Part shown: positions 28,689-37,922 of the stretch, piece after piece
How positions within the stretch are numbered: the first letter of the stretch is position 1
How the letters are laid out: the number at the start of each line of letters is the position of its first letter
Source: Pseudomonas baetica
Lineage (GTDB): Bacteria > Pseudomonadota > Gammaproteobacteria > Pseudomonadales > Pseudomonadaceae
NCBI RefSeq assembly: GCF_002813455.1
Contig: NZ_PHHE01000001.1
Span: forward strand, 2,852,001-2,916,000
Direction: 5' to 3'
DNA length: 64,000 bases
Program-made: the position numbers and the translations under genes
Notes under the pieces: generated by a model
Databases searched by the model: none
Seen by the model: only the letters and a program-made list of their open reading frames with translations
What the model was told of the DNA's origin: nothing

Positions 28689-28860
28689 CGGTAGGAGTAC
28701 CGAGACCAGAGAACTCGGTCACGCCGAAGCGTGCCCGCGCATAACCGCCGCAAATGATCTTACGGACGCACGTAGACTGCCGCAAATCGGGCAACGACGT
28801 TTATGCACTCTTCTAGTCTCAAGGCTCCTACACCCCGTCGCCGCATCTGCGGCGACAATT
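28689..28860 (-). other. Structured non-coding segment between IS and DUF4123 gene
   Basis: The stretch contains three clear hairpins: ACCGAG/CTCGGT (about 28698-28718), CACGC/GCGTG with a CGAA loop (about 28721-28734) and TCGCCGCA/TGCGGCGA (about 28838-28855). No convincing protein is encoded on either strand. It looks like part of a dispersed Pseudomonas leader or repeat cut by the IS; I recall similar sequence upstream of small Pseudomonas genes but cannot confirm it. Confidence 0.4.
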
Positions 28861-28947
28861 CAAGACTACCCCTGCAACCCACCGCCCACCAGTTCATGAA
28901 AGCCGCCGCGACTCGAAGGAAACGTCCGAGGCCTTCGCCCGGAAATC

Positions 28948-29661
28948 TCACGCCGACTCTGCCAGCAAATACGCCAATAACGCCGATTGCGACGATTCTT
29001 CCGACGCTGCAACCCGAAAAAACTGCCCGACCTTGCAGCGCAAAACCACCTCGGGAAATGCCTCGAACAACACCGGATGCTCCTCGCTCAGCCACTGCAC
29101 AGTATTGCTGACTTGAACGTCATCACCGCTCGCAGCCAATACCGAAGCCGGCACCTTCCACCAAGGAAACACCTGCCCCGAAACCTGCGCTCTGCCCCCG
29201 ATATCAACAGCCTGACCATTGATGAGTCCGCGCGCGATCATCGGCAACAACTGCGCCGATTGCACTTCTTCAGACTGCAGGATCGGCAACAGAAACCGCC
29301 CATCCCAAAACCGGAAAAACACAGCTTTCCCGTCCGGCATCAACACTTGCGTCAGGCTGCGAAGATGCTCAACCACCACTTCAAGGCTCGCCGAAGACAC
29401 CGCCAACCAACCCCAGTCGCGAGACTCGGTGGTCGCCACCCAATTCAAAAACTCACTGTCCGCCGTGACAATTCCCACAAAGGGCATCACCGCATCCCAC
29501 TCGGCGTAAATCGTGGTCGCCCAGATCGGACTCGACGCCACCTGGGGTGGTTTGGCATCACTGGCGTTACTGAACACCGCGAACAATTGCTCGGAAGCAC
29601 TCAACGGCTCACGCGCCAGCCAATCGGCAGGTAAAAGGAAATCAGGCTGCACAAACACCAT
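28948..29661 (-). CDS. DUF4123 protein, T6SS effector adaptor (Tap/TEC type)
   Basis: A 237-residue protein of the DUF4123 family, the adaptor that loads a cargo effector onto its cognate VgrG. The start at 29661 (MVFVQPDFLLPADW) overlaps the vgrG 3' end by 20 bases, fixing it as the partner of that vgrG. In this family the gene order is vgrG, adaptor, effector. Here no effector gene follows: 260 bases of non-coding sequence lead straight into the IS256 element. The domain is recognised from the overall pattern (DAKPPQVASSPIW, WGWLAVSSASLEVVVEHLRS) and context. Confidence 0.82.
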   Translation of the reverse strand: MVFVQPDFLLPADWLAREPLSASEQLFAVFSNASDAKPPQVASSPIWATTIYAEWDAVMPFVGIVTADSEFLNWVATTESRDWGWLAVSSASLEVVVEHLRSLTQVLMPDGKAVFFRFWDGRFLLPILQSEEVQSAQLLPMIARGLINGQAVDIGGRAQVSGQVFPWWKVPASVLAASGDDVQVSNTVQWLSEEHPVLFEAFPEVVLRCKVGQFFRVAASEESSQSALLAYLLAESA

Positions 29662-31657
29662 CCTTGCAACGCTCACATTCCTCACAGAATGGCGCTTCAC
29701 CTTTAAAACTCATGATTTGCGCGGCCGTCAGCATTGCTGCCGGGGCCGCCGTCAATTTATCCGGCAACCCCGGCACACTCGGCGCCGCATTCATCGCCGC
29801 CATTGGCGCCCCACCCACAACAATCGGCACGCTGCTGAAAATGCCGCCGGGGCCGATGTTGATCCATTGCCCGCCGGCCTGAATCGTCGCGCTGGCGCCG
29901 CCGTCAATCACCACTTGCTGACCGGCGCTGACATGGAATTGCGCACTGGCGCTGGTCGCCTGATTACTCACGCGGATATGCCGATCGCCCACCACCGTCA
30001 GATGATCGTTCTGTTTCACTTCGGTCTGGCGCTGGCCGTGGGTGATGCGTTGCTCGTCGGCCTTCAACTCATGCCTGGCGATGCCGGTGACGACGATGCT
30101 GCGCTGGTTGTCGACCTGCACCTGTTGGTCGTTCAACACATGCTGGGTCCAGTTGCGCTGGGCGCGCAGGTAGATTTCCTCGGCGCCTTTTTTGTCCTCG
30201 ATGCGCAGTTCGTTGTAGCCCCCGCCACCTGGGGTGCTCTGGCTGCGAAAGATACTGCGGGTTTTGTCGGCGGGAAGATCCAGCGGTACCGGGGTGGCGG
30301 CGTTGGGCAGGCAGCCCATTACCAACGGTTTATCGGCATCGGCGTCGATGAAACCAACCAGCACCTCCATACCTACCCGTGGGATCAACACGCTTCCGTA
30401 ACGATCGTGAGCCCAACCGCTGGCAACTCGCAGCCAGCAACTGGAATGCTCGTTCATCTCGCCGTCGCGGTCCCAGGCCAGTTGCACCTTGACTCGCCCG
30501 TGCTCGTCGCAGTGGATTTCGCTGTCCTGCGGCCCGGTGACAACAGCCGGTTGATAGCCGAGCATGCGCGGCTTTTCAGGCCCTAGCGCTGGGCGGAAGA
30601 ACACGTCCCATGGGGTGGCGAGAAAGGTATTTCGGTAACCCTGGAATCCTTCGCCATCGCTGGTCACCGATTCCTCCAGCACTTGCGGCTGTCGGCCACG
30701 GTGTTCGATGGCCGTCAGCAACCACAGATCATTCCAGTCATTGCGCGGATGGTCGCTCAGTTGCAGGAAATGTCCGCAAACCAGCGCAGATTCGTCGCTG
30801 ATGCCCTCGGCCTGACGGTAGTCGGCGACATGCCTTTCAAGCGCCCGCTGGGCGAGGTGCTTGCCGGTTTCACGATCATTGAACTGGCCAGGGAAGTGAT
30901 AATCCTCAAGCACCGGGCGCTGTTCGCCGTCGATGCGGCTTTCCAGTTGCAGGCGCGGCTTTACGAAGCTGTAGTCGCGCCGAGTGACCACGCTGGTACG
31001 GGTTTCCACGCGAACGTTGAACCGTTTGATCGCCGGCGCGCCACCGGCCATGCCGCTGCCCGGCAGATACAGCGTCGGCTCGGCCAGCCGGGGAAACACA
31101 GTCTGGTCATCACCGAACACCACTAGGTGACCTTCCGGACGGTGCTGAAAGTGGTAATGAATGCCGACCTCGGCACACAACCGCTGAATGAACGCCAGAT
31201 CACTCTCGGCGTACTGCACGCAGTATTCGCGCGGCGGGTACTCACTGCCGAGGCGGAATTCAAAAGCATCGCGCAGAATCGAGTGATCCTTGAGCACCTG
31301 CGCGACGATTTGCGGCACCGTCAGATGCTGGAAGATCCGCTGATTGACTCGGTGCCCGAGGTACGTCAGACGTGGGACAAGGCTGAGGTGATAGCGCGTC
31401 AGACGTTTCCCGGAGTCGCCCTGCCCGACCTGATAAATCTGACCGTGTACACCGGAACCGCCCGCATCAAAACTCAGAAACGCCTGACAGTGCAGCAGGC
31501 TTTCGAGATCCAGATCCGGCCGCTCACTGACCAGTTCCAGCTCGAATCGAAAGGGTTGGCTGATCGCCTCCTTGCCCGTGAACTCAAGGACTTTGAGGTC
31601 ATGTAGGACGCCCTCGAGGGTCAACGTGAAACGCGGTTGATTGGCAGGCGCGAACAT
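29642..31657 (-). CDS. vgrG: Type VI secretion spike protein VgrG
   Basis: A 671-residue VgrG. The N-terminal ~450 residues are the gp27/gp5-like spike base (SQPFRFELELVSE, YCVQYAESDLAFIQRLCAEV, HSSCWLRVASGWAHDRYGS, IPRVGMEVLVGFIDADADKP). The beta-helix needle follows (about 480-590; VTGIARHELKADEQRITHGQ, IRVSNQATSAS). The tail of about 80 residues ends in a Cys-rich CEECERCKDGVCAA. No fused effector domain is seen. The gene is an orphan: no tss/hcp cluster is in the window. It overlaps its DUF4123 adaptor. The ATG at 31657 is the first in frame and fits the family. Confidence 0.95.
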   Translation of the reverse strand: MFAPANQPRFTLTLEGVLHDLKVLEFTGKEAISQPFRFELELVSERPDLDLESLLHCQAFLSFDAGGSGVHGQIYQVGQGDSGKRLTRYHLSLVPRLTYLGHRVNQRIFQHLTVPQIVAQVLKDHSILRDAFEFRLGSEYPPREYCVQYAESDLAFIQRLCAEVGIHYHFQHRPEGHLVVFGDDQTVFPRLAEPTLYLPGSGMAGGAPAIKRFNVRVETRTSVVTRRDYSFVKPRLQLESRIDGEQRPVLEDYHFPGQFNDRETGKHLAQRALERHVADYRQAEGISDESALVCGHFLQLSDHPRNDWNDLWLLTAIEHRGRQPQVLEESVTSDGEGFQGYRNTFLATPWDVFFRPALGPEKPRMLGYQPAVVTGPQDSEIHCDEHGRVKVQLAWDRDGEMNEHSSCWLRVASGWAHDRYGSVLIPRVGMEVLVGFIDADADKPLVMGCLPNAATPVPLDLPADKTRSIFRSQSTPGGGGYNELRIEDKKGAEEIYLRAQRNWTQHVLNDQQVQVDNQRSIVVTGIARHELKADEQRITHGQRQTEVKQNDHLTVVGDRHIRVSNQATSASAQFHVSAGQQVVIDGGASATIQAGGQWINIGPGGIFSSVPIVVGGAPMAAMNAAPSVPGLPDKLTAAPAAMLTAAQIMSFKGEAPFCEECERCKDGVCAA

Positions 31658-31755
31658 CCGATGTCTCTCTGCAGAATGAAGGGCGGGCGATTCTGCCTGA
31701 GGGGCAAGGGGTGTTGAGAGGGTGACGGGGAAATCAGATTTGCCCTACTTTTACT

Positions 31756-31789
31756 GTCGAATAATCCTCCTGAAATCGGAGCATTCGAC
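31756..31789 (-). promoter_or_regulatory. Hairpin with a GGA-rich loop region upstream of vgrG
   Basis: GTCGAAT and ATTCGAC pair around an inner CTCC/GGAG stem; on the minus strand the loop side reads TTTCAGGAGGATT. It lies about 100 bases before the vgrG start codon, with no start codon suitably placed after the AGGAGG. Possible leader structure; function not shown. Confidence 0.3.
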
Positions 31790-31823
31790 TACAGACAACC
31801 CTCTCAAACCCACCACCGAACGA

Positions 31824-31915
31824 CTGTGGGAGCGGGCTTGCTCGCGAAGGCGGCGTGTCAGTCGCCAAATTTATTGAATGATCAATTGCATTCGCGAGCA
31901 GGCTCGCTCCCACAG
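31824..31915. repeat. REP pair between vgrG and putP
   Basis: Inverted units at 31824-31848 and 31891-31915, in the 358-base gap between the vgrG start and the putP stop. The gap also holds the vgrG leader hairpin and the putP terminator; I see no gene there. Confidence 0.85.
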
Positions 31916-31953
31916 GGGGGATCTGCGGTGAGTCAGACAAATATCACAGGCAA

Positions 31954-31995
31954 TAAAAAACGGCCCGCCTCCTGTCGGAGACGGGCCGTTTTTCT
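31954..31995 (-). terminator. putP terminator
   Basis: AAAAACGGCCCG and CGGGCCGTTTTTT pair around TCTCC/GGAGG, with T tracts on both sides; 20 bases after the putP stop codon. Confidence 0.93.
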
Positions 31996-32015
31996 GTGAG
32001 CCTGTGCTCAATGCA

Positions 32016-33500
32016 TCACTTGTTCAGGTGGAAGTCTTTTTCCGCCGCTTCGAAGCGCTGCACCATGCCTTTGGTTGGCTCGCCCCGCAGGCTGACGATG
32101 TAGATCGCCAGGCTGGCGAAGATGAAGCCCGGGATGATTTCGTACAACCCCATCACTTCCCATTGCTTCCACGCCACCACGGTGATCGCGCCGACCAGGA
32201 TACCGGCCAGTGCGCCGTCGCGGGTCATGCCTTTCCAGACGACCGAGATCAGCACAACCGGACCGAATGCCGCACCGAAGCCGGCCCAGGCGTAGGACAC
32301 CAGGCCCAGTACCTGGTTTTTCGGGTTGGCTGCCAAAGCAATGGCGACCAATGCAACCAGCAGCACCATGGCACGACCGACCCATACCAGCTCTTTCTGG
32401 GAAGCCGCTTTGCGGATGAATGCTTTGTAGAAGTCTTCGGTCAGGGCGCTCGAGCACACCAGCAACTGGCAGCTCAGGGTACTCATGACCGCAGCCAGAA
32501 TGGCCGACAGCAGAACACCGGCAATCCATGGATTGAACAGCAGTTTGGCCAGTTCGATGAATACGCGCTCGTGGTTCTCGGTCACGGGACCGGCCACTTC
32601 CGGGTGTGCCGAGAAATACGCGATACCGAAGAAGCCCACCGCCACGGTGCCGCCCAGGCACAGGATCATCCAGGTCATGGAGATGCGACGGGCGTTGGCA
32701 ATCGACTTCACCGAGTCCGCAGCCATGAAACGCGCGAGGATGTGCGGCTGGCCGAAGTAGCCCAGGCCCCAGCCCAGCAGCGAGATGATGCCGATGAAGG
32801 TGGTGCCCTTGAGCATGTCGAAGTTGCTTGGATCTTGTGCTTCGATCGCCAGGAACGTGGTGTCGACGCCACCCGTGGCCAGCAGGACGATGATCGGCGT
32901 CAGGATCAGCGCGAAGATCATCAGCGTGGCTTGTACGGTGTCGGTCCAGCTCACCGCGAGGAAACCGCCCACGAACGTGTAGGCAATGGTCGCGGCAGCA
33001 CCGGCCCACAGCGCCGTCTCGTAAGTCATGCCGAAGGTGCTTTCGAACAAGCGAGCGCCAGCCACGATGCCGGAAGCGCAATAAATGGTGAAGAACACCA
33101 GAATCACGATCGCCGAGATGATCCGCAGCAGGCCGCTTTTGTCTTCAAAACGGCTGGCGAAATAGTCTGGCAGGGTCAAGGCATCGCCGTTGTGTTCGGT
33201 CTGCACACGCAGACGGCCGGCGACAAACAGCCAGTTCAGGTAGGCGCCGACGATCAGGCCGATGGCGATCCAGCTTTCGGACAGACCGGACATGTAAATC
33301 GCGCCCGGCAGGCCCATCAACAACCAGCCGCTCATGTCGGAAGCACCGGCAGACAAAGCCGTGACGACGCTGCCCAAGCTGCGGCCGCCCAGAATATAGT
33401 CAGAAAGGTTGTTGGTGGAGCGATAGGCCATCAAGCCGATCAGCACCATTGCTGCGATGTAGATCACGAACGTGATCAGTGTTGGATTGCTTACGCTCAT
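32016..33500 (-). CDS. putP: Sodium/proline symporter PutP
   Basis: A 494-residue sodium:solute symporter with about 13 membrane helices. Sodium- and proline-binding regions characteristic of PutP are visible (LSAGASDMSGWLLMGLPGA, GYFGQPHILARFMA, STLSCQLLVCSSALTEDFYK). It imports proline for PutA. The start at 33500 (MSVSNPTLITFVIYIAA) is set by the first hydrophobic helix; the open frame upstream to 33677 covers PutA-type operators and is not coding. Divergent from putA, with shared operators between. Confidence 0.96.
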   Translation of the reverse strand: MSVSNPTLITFVIYIAAMVLIGLMAYRSTNNLSDYILGGRSLGSVVTALSAGASDMSGWLLMGLPGAIYMSGLSESWIAIGLIVGAYLNWLFVAGRLRVQTEHNGDALTLPDYFASRFEDKSGLLRIISAIVILVFFTIYCASGIVAGARLFESTFGMTYETALWAGAAATIAYTFVGGFLAVSWTDTVQATLMIFALILTPIIVLLATGGVDTTFLAIEAQDPSNFDMLKGTTFIGIISLLGWGLGYFGQPHILARFMAADSVKSIANARRISMTWMILCLGGTVAVGFFGIAYFSAHPEVAGPVTENHERVFIELAKLLFNPWIAGVLLSAILAAVMSTLSCQLLVCSSALTEDFYKAFIRKAASQKELVWVGRAMVLLVALVAIALAANPKNQVLGLVSYAWAGFGAAFGPVVLISVVWKGMTRDGALAGILVGAITVVAWKQWEVMGLYEIIPGFIFASLAIYIVSLRGEPTKGMVQRFEAAEKDFHLNK

Positions 33501-33645
33501 TGAGTTACGCCCTGGCTTTGTTTTTATGTAGCAGCGGTGATGAACCGCGCGCAAACGATGGTGTTTGGCAGACGATTCCGGATCCCGCGCATTTAGGACT
33601 GATGTTTCCCCAGGAAAGCCACCAGCTGGTGCACCGGATATTCCG

Positions 33646-33719
33646 GTTGCACCTTGGGCGCGAATGCTATGCAACAAATCAAATAAGGTGCAACCAGTTT
33701 CGAGCGAATAAGTTGCACC
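33646..33719. promoter_or_regulatory. PutA-type operator cluster on the putP side
   Basis: Copies of the PutA recognition core GTTGCA(C) occur as GGTTGCACC (33646-33654), ATGCAAC in reverse (33669-33675), GGTGCAACC in reverse (33687-33695) and GTTGCACC (33712-33719). An ACCGGA-TAT-TCCGGT palindrome overlaps the first. The ribbon-helix-helix domain of trifunctional PutA binds such sites in enteric bacteria. Confidence 0.7.
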
Positions 33720-33867
33720 TAGTCGGATTTCCCACTAAATGCACCGTTCTTGCTCCCTTTTAGCGCAGTCCGGAGTCTTTTTCAGAAGCAAAAGCACCAA
33801 GCAAGAGCAGTACTTTCGTACCCGAAAATAATTCCTGACGAGCTGCTTATTATTCCGACAAAAAAAG

Positions 33868-33886
33868 GGTTGCACCCGGTTGCACC
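33868..33886. promoter_or_regulatory. Tandem PutA-type operators upstream of putA
   Basis: Two GGTTGCACC sites at 33868-33876 and 33878-33886 are in direct repeat exactly 10 bases apart, one helical turn, 71 bases before the putA start. This spacing would put two ribbon-helix-helix dimers on the same DNA face. Confidence 0.72.
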
Positions 33887-33956
33887 TCTTTCAGCGCACG
33901 GCTAATCTTGCGGCCAGCTGATGCCACGCAACTGTGGCAACCATGAGGATAAAAAT

Positions 33957-36900
33957 ATGGCTACCACCACCCTTGGGGTCAAACTCGATGACCCGACCCG
34001 CGAGCGCCTGAAGGCTGCCGCGACCTCGATTGATCGCACACCGCACTGGCTGATCAAGCAGGCAATTTTCAATTACCTGGAAAAACTCGAGGGTGGTGCA
34101 ACCCTGACCGAGCTGAACGGTTTGACCGCCAAGGACGCCGACGACGCGGGCGAAGTCCACACCGATCACGCTCACCAATGCTTCCTGGAATTTGCCGAAA
34201 GCATCTTGCCGCAATCGGTACTGCGCGCATCGATCACCGCCGCTTACCGTCGCCCAGAGCCGGAAGTGGTGCCGATGCTGATCGAGCAGGCTCGCCTGCC
34301 AGCACCGATGGCCGAAGCCACCAACAAGCTCGCAGCAAACATCGCGGAAAAACTGCGTAACCAGAAAAGTGCTGGCGGTCGTGCAGGCATTGTTCAGGGT
34401 CTGCTGCAGGAGTTTTCCCTGTCGTCCCAGGAAGGCGTAGCCCTGATGTGCCTGGCCGAAGCGCTGCTGCGTATCCCGGACAAAGGCACTCGCGACGCAC
34501 TGATCCGCGACAAGATCAGCACCGGCAACTGGCACCCGCATTTGGGCAACAGCCCTTCGCTGTTCGTCAACGCCGCCACTTGGGGCCTGCTGCTGACCGG
34601 CAAACTGGTGTCGACCCACAACGAAGCCGGCCTGACGTCGTCGCTGAGCCGCATCATCGGCAAGAGCGGCGAGCCGATGATCCGCAAGGGCGTCGACATG
34701 GCCATGCGCCTGATGGGCGAGCAGTTCGTGACCGGCGAAACCATCGCCGAAGCACTGGCCAACGCGAGCAAGTTCGAAGCCAAGGGCTTCCGCTACTCCT
34801 ACGACATGCTCGGCGAAGCGGCACTGACCGAACACGACGCACAGAAGTACCTGGCTTCGTACGAACAAGCGATCCACTCGATCGGCAAAGCCTCCCACGG
34901 TCGTGGGATTTATGAAGGCCCGGGCATTTCCATCAAGCTCTCGGCACTGCACCCGCGTTACAGCCGTGCGCAGTACGAACGTGTGATGGATGAGCTGTAC
35001 CCGCGCCTGTTGTCGCTGACCCTGCTGGCCAAGCAATACGACATCGGCCTGAATATCGACGCCGAAGAAGCCGACCGTCTCGAGCTGTCGCTGGATCTGC
35101 TGGAGCGCCTGTGCTTCGAGCCGCAACTGACCGGCTGGAACGGCATCGGTTTCGTCATCCAGGCTTACCAGAAGCGCTGCCCGTACGTGATCGACTACGT
35201 GATTGATCTGGCACGTCGCAGCCGTCATCGCCTGATGATCCGCCTGGTAAAAGGCGCCTACTGGGACAGCGAAATCAAGCGCGCCCAGGTCGAAGGCCTG
35301 GAAGGCTATCCGGTCTACACCCGCAAGGTGTACACCGACGTTTCCTACATCGCTTGCGCACGCAAACTGCTGTCGGTACCGGAAGTCATCTACCCGCAGT
35401 TCGCCACGCATAACGCCCACACCCTGTCGGCCATTTATCACATTGCCGGTCAGAACTATTACCCGGGCCAGTACGAATTCCAGTGCCTGCACGGCATGGG
35501 CGAACCGCTCTACGAGCAGGTTGTAGGCAAAGTTTCCGAAGGTAAGCTGAACCGTCCGTGCCGCGTGTACGCCCCGGTCGGTACTCACGAAACCCTGCTG
35601 GCTTATCTGGTTCGTCGCCTGCTGGAAAACGGCGCCAACACTTCGTTCGTCAACCGCATTGCCGACCAGTCGATTTCGATTCAGGAACTGGTGGCCGATC
35701 CGGTTGCCCAGATCGAGCAGATGGCGACCGTGGAAGGTGGTTTCGGCCTGCCGCACCCGCGCATTCCGCTGCCGCGTGATCTGTACGGCTCTGAGCGCGC
35801 CAACTCGAGCGGCATCGACATGGCCAACGAACATCGTCTGGCCTCGCTGTCCTGCGCGCTGCTCGCTACCGCGCACAACAACTGGAAAGCCGCGCCGATG
35901 CTCGGTTGCGCTTCCAGCACTGAAGCTGCGGCGCCTGTCCTGAACCCGGCAGATCACCGTGATGTGGTCGGCCACGTTCAAGAAGCCACCGTCGAAGACG
36001 TCGACAACGCCATTCAATGCGCGCTGAACGCTGCACCGATCTGGCAGGCCACCCCGCCGGCCGAACGCGCCGCGATTCTGGAGCGTGCCGCTGACTTGAT
36101 GGAAGGCGAGATCCAGCCGCTGATGGGCCTGCTGGCTCGTGAAGCCGGCAAGACCTTCGCCAACGCCATCGCTGAAGTGCGCGAAGCCGTCGACTTCCTG
36201 CGGTATTACGCAGTGCAGGCGCGCAACGATTTCAGCAATGACGCCCACCGCCCACTGGGCCCGGTGGTGTGCATCAGCCCGTGGAACTTCCCGCTGGCGA
36301 TCTTCAGCGGTCAGGTTGCCGCCGCTCTGGCTGCCGGTAACCCGGTACTGGCCAAACCGGCCGAACAAACGCCGCTGGTCGCTGCTCAAGCCGTGCGTTT
36401 GCTGCTCGAAGCCGGGATTCCGGAAGGCGTGCTGCAACTGCTGCCGGGTCGCGGTGAAACCGTCGGCGCCGGCCTGGTCGGTGATGAGCGCGTCAAAGGC
36501 GTGATGTTCACCGGCTCCACCGAAGTGGCGCGTCTGCTGCAACGCAACATCGCCGGGCGTCTGGACAACCAGGGCCGTCCGATTCCGCTGATCGCCGAAA
36601 CCGGCGGCCAGAACGCGATGATCGTCGACTCGTCGGCCCTCACCGAACAAGTGGTGATCGACGTGGTGTCCTCGGCCTTCGACAGCGCCGGTCAGCGCTG
36701 CTCGGCACTGCGCGTGCTGTGCTTGCAGGAAGATTCCGCCGATCGCGTCATCGAAATGCTCAAAGGTGCGATGGCTGAAAGCCGTCTCGGCAACCCTGAG
36801 CGTCTGTCCGTGGACATTGGCCCGGTGATCGACGCCGAAGCCAAGGCTGGCATCGACAAGCACATCCAGGGCATGCGCGATAAAGGTCGCAACGTGTACC

Positions 36901-37910
36901 AGGTGGCGATCGCCGATACCGAAGAAGTCAAACGCGGCACCTTCGTCATGCCGACCCTGATCGAGCTGGAAAGCTTCGACGAGCTGCAACGCGAGATCTT
37001 CGGCCCGGTGCTGCACGTGGTTCGCTACAAGCGCAAAGAGATCGACCAGTTGATCGGCCAGATCAACGCTTCCGGTTATGGCCTGACACTCGGCGTGCAC
37101 ACGCGCATCGACGAGACCATCGCCAAGGTGATCGACAACGTCAATGCCGGTAACGTCTACGTCAACCGCAACATCGTCGGTGCCGTGGTCGGCGTGCAGC
37201 CGTTCGGCGGCGAAGGCTTGTCGGGTACTGGCCCGAAAGCCGGTGGCCCGCTGTATCTGTACCGTTTGCTGTCGACCCGTCCTACGGACGCCATCGAACA
37301 ATCCTTCGCTCGCGGTGATGCTGCCGTCGCGCCGGACGTTCGTTTGCGCGACGCCATGAGCAAGCCGCTGAACACCCTGAAAGCCTGGGCTGAAAGCAAC
37401 AAGTACGCAGAACTGAGCACGCTGTGCGCGCAGTACGCCGCACAATCGCAGAGCGGCATTACCCGCGTGCTGGCTGGCCCGACCGGTGAGAAGAACAGCT
37501 ATGCGATCCTGCCGCGCGAGCACGTGCTGTGCCTGGCGGACGTCGAAGGCGATCTGCTGACGCAACTGGCCGCTGTACTGGCCGTAGGTGGTTCGGCGGT
37601 ATGGCCGGAGTCCGACATCAGCAAGGCATTGTTCGCGCGCCTGCCGAAAGAAATTCAGGCGCGGATCAAGCTGACTTCCAACTGGAACAAGGACGAAGTG
37701 GTGTTTGATGCGGTTCTGCATCACGGCCATTCCGACCAGTTGCGCGGGGTTTGCCAGCAGATCGCCAAGCGTGCTGGCGCGATTGTTGGCGTTCAGGGCT
37801 TGTCCCAGGGCGAGACCAACATTGCGCTGGAGCGTCTGGTGATTGAACGGGCATTGAGTGTTAACACCGCTGCGGCAGGTGGTAATGCCAGCCTGATGAC
37901 CATCGGTTAA
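33957..37910 (+). CDS. putA: Trifunctional PutA: repressor, proline dehydrogenase, P5C dehydrogenase
   Basis: A 1317-residue PutA. Residues 1-47 are a ribbon-helix-helix DNA-binding domain (TTLGVKLDDPTRERLKAAAT), so the protein represses its own genes when proline is low. About 180-560 is the FAD-dependent proline dehydrogenase barrel (RLVKGAYWDSEIKRAQ), and about 630-1100 the NAD-dependent glutamate-semialdehyde dehydrogenase with Glu881 (ETGGQNAM) and Cys915 (GQRCSAL). Together they turn proline into glutamate. The start at 33957 follows GAGGAT; the ATG at 33921 is rejected. A C-terminal domain of about 200 residues follows, as in other long PutA proteins. Confidence 0.97.
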   Translation: MATTTLGVKLDDPTRERLKAAATSIDRTPHWLIKQAIFNYLEKLEGGATLTELNGLTAKDADDAGEVHTDHAHQCFLEFAESILPQSVLRASITAAYRRPEPEVVPMLIEQARLPAPMAEATNKLAANIAEKLRNQKSAGGRAGIVQGLLQEFSLSSQEGVALMCLAEALLRIPDKGTRDALIRDKISTGNWHPHLGNSPSLFVNAATWGLLLTGKLVSTHNEAGLTSSLSRIIGKSGEPMIRKGVDMAMRLMGEQFVTGETIAEALANASKFEAKGFRYSYDMLGEAALTEHDAQKYLASYEQAIHSIGKASHGRGIYEGPGISIKLSALHPRYSRAQYERVMDELYPRLLSLTLLAKQYDIGLNIDAEEADRLELSLDLLERLCFEPQLTGWNGIGFVIQAYQKRCPYVIDYVIDLARRSRHRLMIRLVKGAYWDSEIKRAQVEGLEGYPVYTRKVYTDVSYIACARKLLSVPEVIYPQFATHNAHTLSAIYHIAGQNYYPGQYEFQCLHGMGEPLYEQVVGKVSEGKLNRPCRVYAPVGTHETLLAYLVRRLLENGANTSFVNRIADQSISIQELVADPVAQIEQMATVEGGFGLPHPRIPLPRDLYGSERANSSGIDMANEHRLASLSCALLATAHNNWKAAPMLGCASSTEAAAPVLNPADHRDVVGHVQEATVEDVDNAIQCALNAAPIWQATPPAERAAILERAADLMEGEIQPLMGLLAREAGKTFANAIAEVREAVDFLRYYAVQARNDFSNDAHRPLGPVVCISPWNFPLAIFSGQVAAALAAGNPVLAKPAEQTPLVAAQAVRLLLEAGIPEGVLQLLPGRGETVGAGLVGDERVKGVMFTGSTEVARLLQRNIAGRLDNQGRPIPLIAETGGQNAMIVDSSALTEQVVIDVVSSAFDSAGQRCSALRVLCLQEDSADRVIEMLKGAMAESRLGNPERLSVDIGPVIDAEAKAGIDKHIQGMRDKGRNVYQVAIADTEEVKRGTFVMPTLIELESFDELQREIFGPVLHVVRYKRKEIDQLIGQINASGYGLTLGVHTRIDETIAKVIDNVNAGNVYVNRNIVGAVVGVQPFGGEGLSGTGPKAGGPLYLYRLLSTRPTDAIEQSFARGDAAVAPDVRLRDAMSKPLNTLKAWAESNKYAELSTLCAQYAAQSQSGITRVLAGPTGEKNSYAILPREHVLCLADVEGDLLTQLAAVLAVGGSAVWPESDISKALFARLPKEIQARIKLTSNWNKDEVVFDAVLHHGHSDQLRGVCQQIAKRAGAIVGVQGLSQGETNIALERLVIERALSVNTAAAGGNASLMTIG

Positions 37911-37922
37911 ACCGCTGTAACT

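Noticed and set aside
28760..29095. Possible small protein on the minus strand after the DUF4123 gene, as an effector remnant
   Set aside because: It overlaps the DUF4123 gene for most of its length, lacks any toxin or immunity motif, and the rest is hairpin-rich non-coding sequence.
32004..33503. Open frame of 499 codons opposite putP
   Set aside because: Hydrophilic translation mirrors the hydrophobic codons of putP; no ribosome site and no domain.
33891..37730. Open frame of 1279 codons on the strand opposite putA
   Set aside because: It is a shadow of the putA codon pattern in GC-rich DNA. The translation has no recognisable domain and putA is certain.
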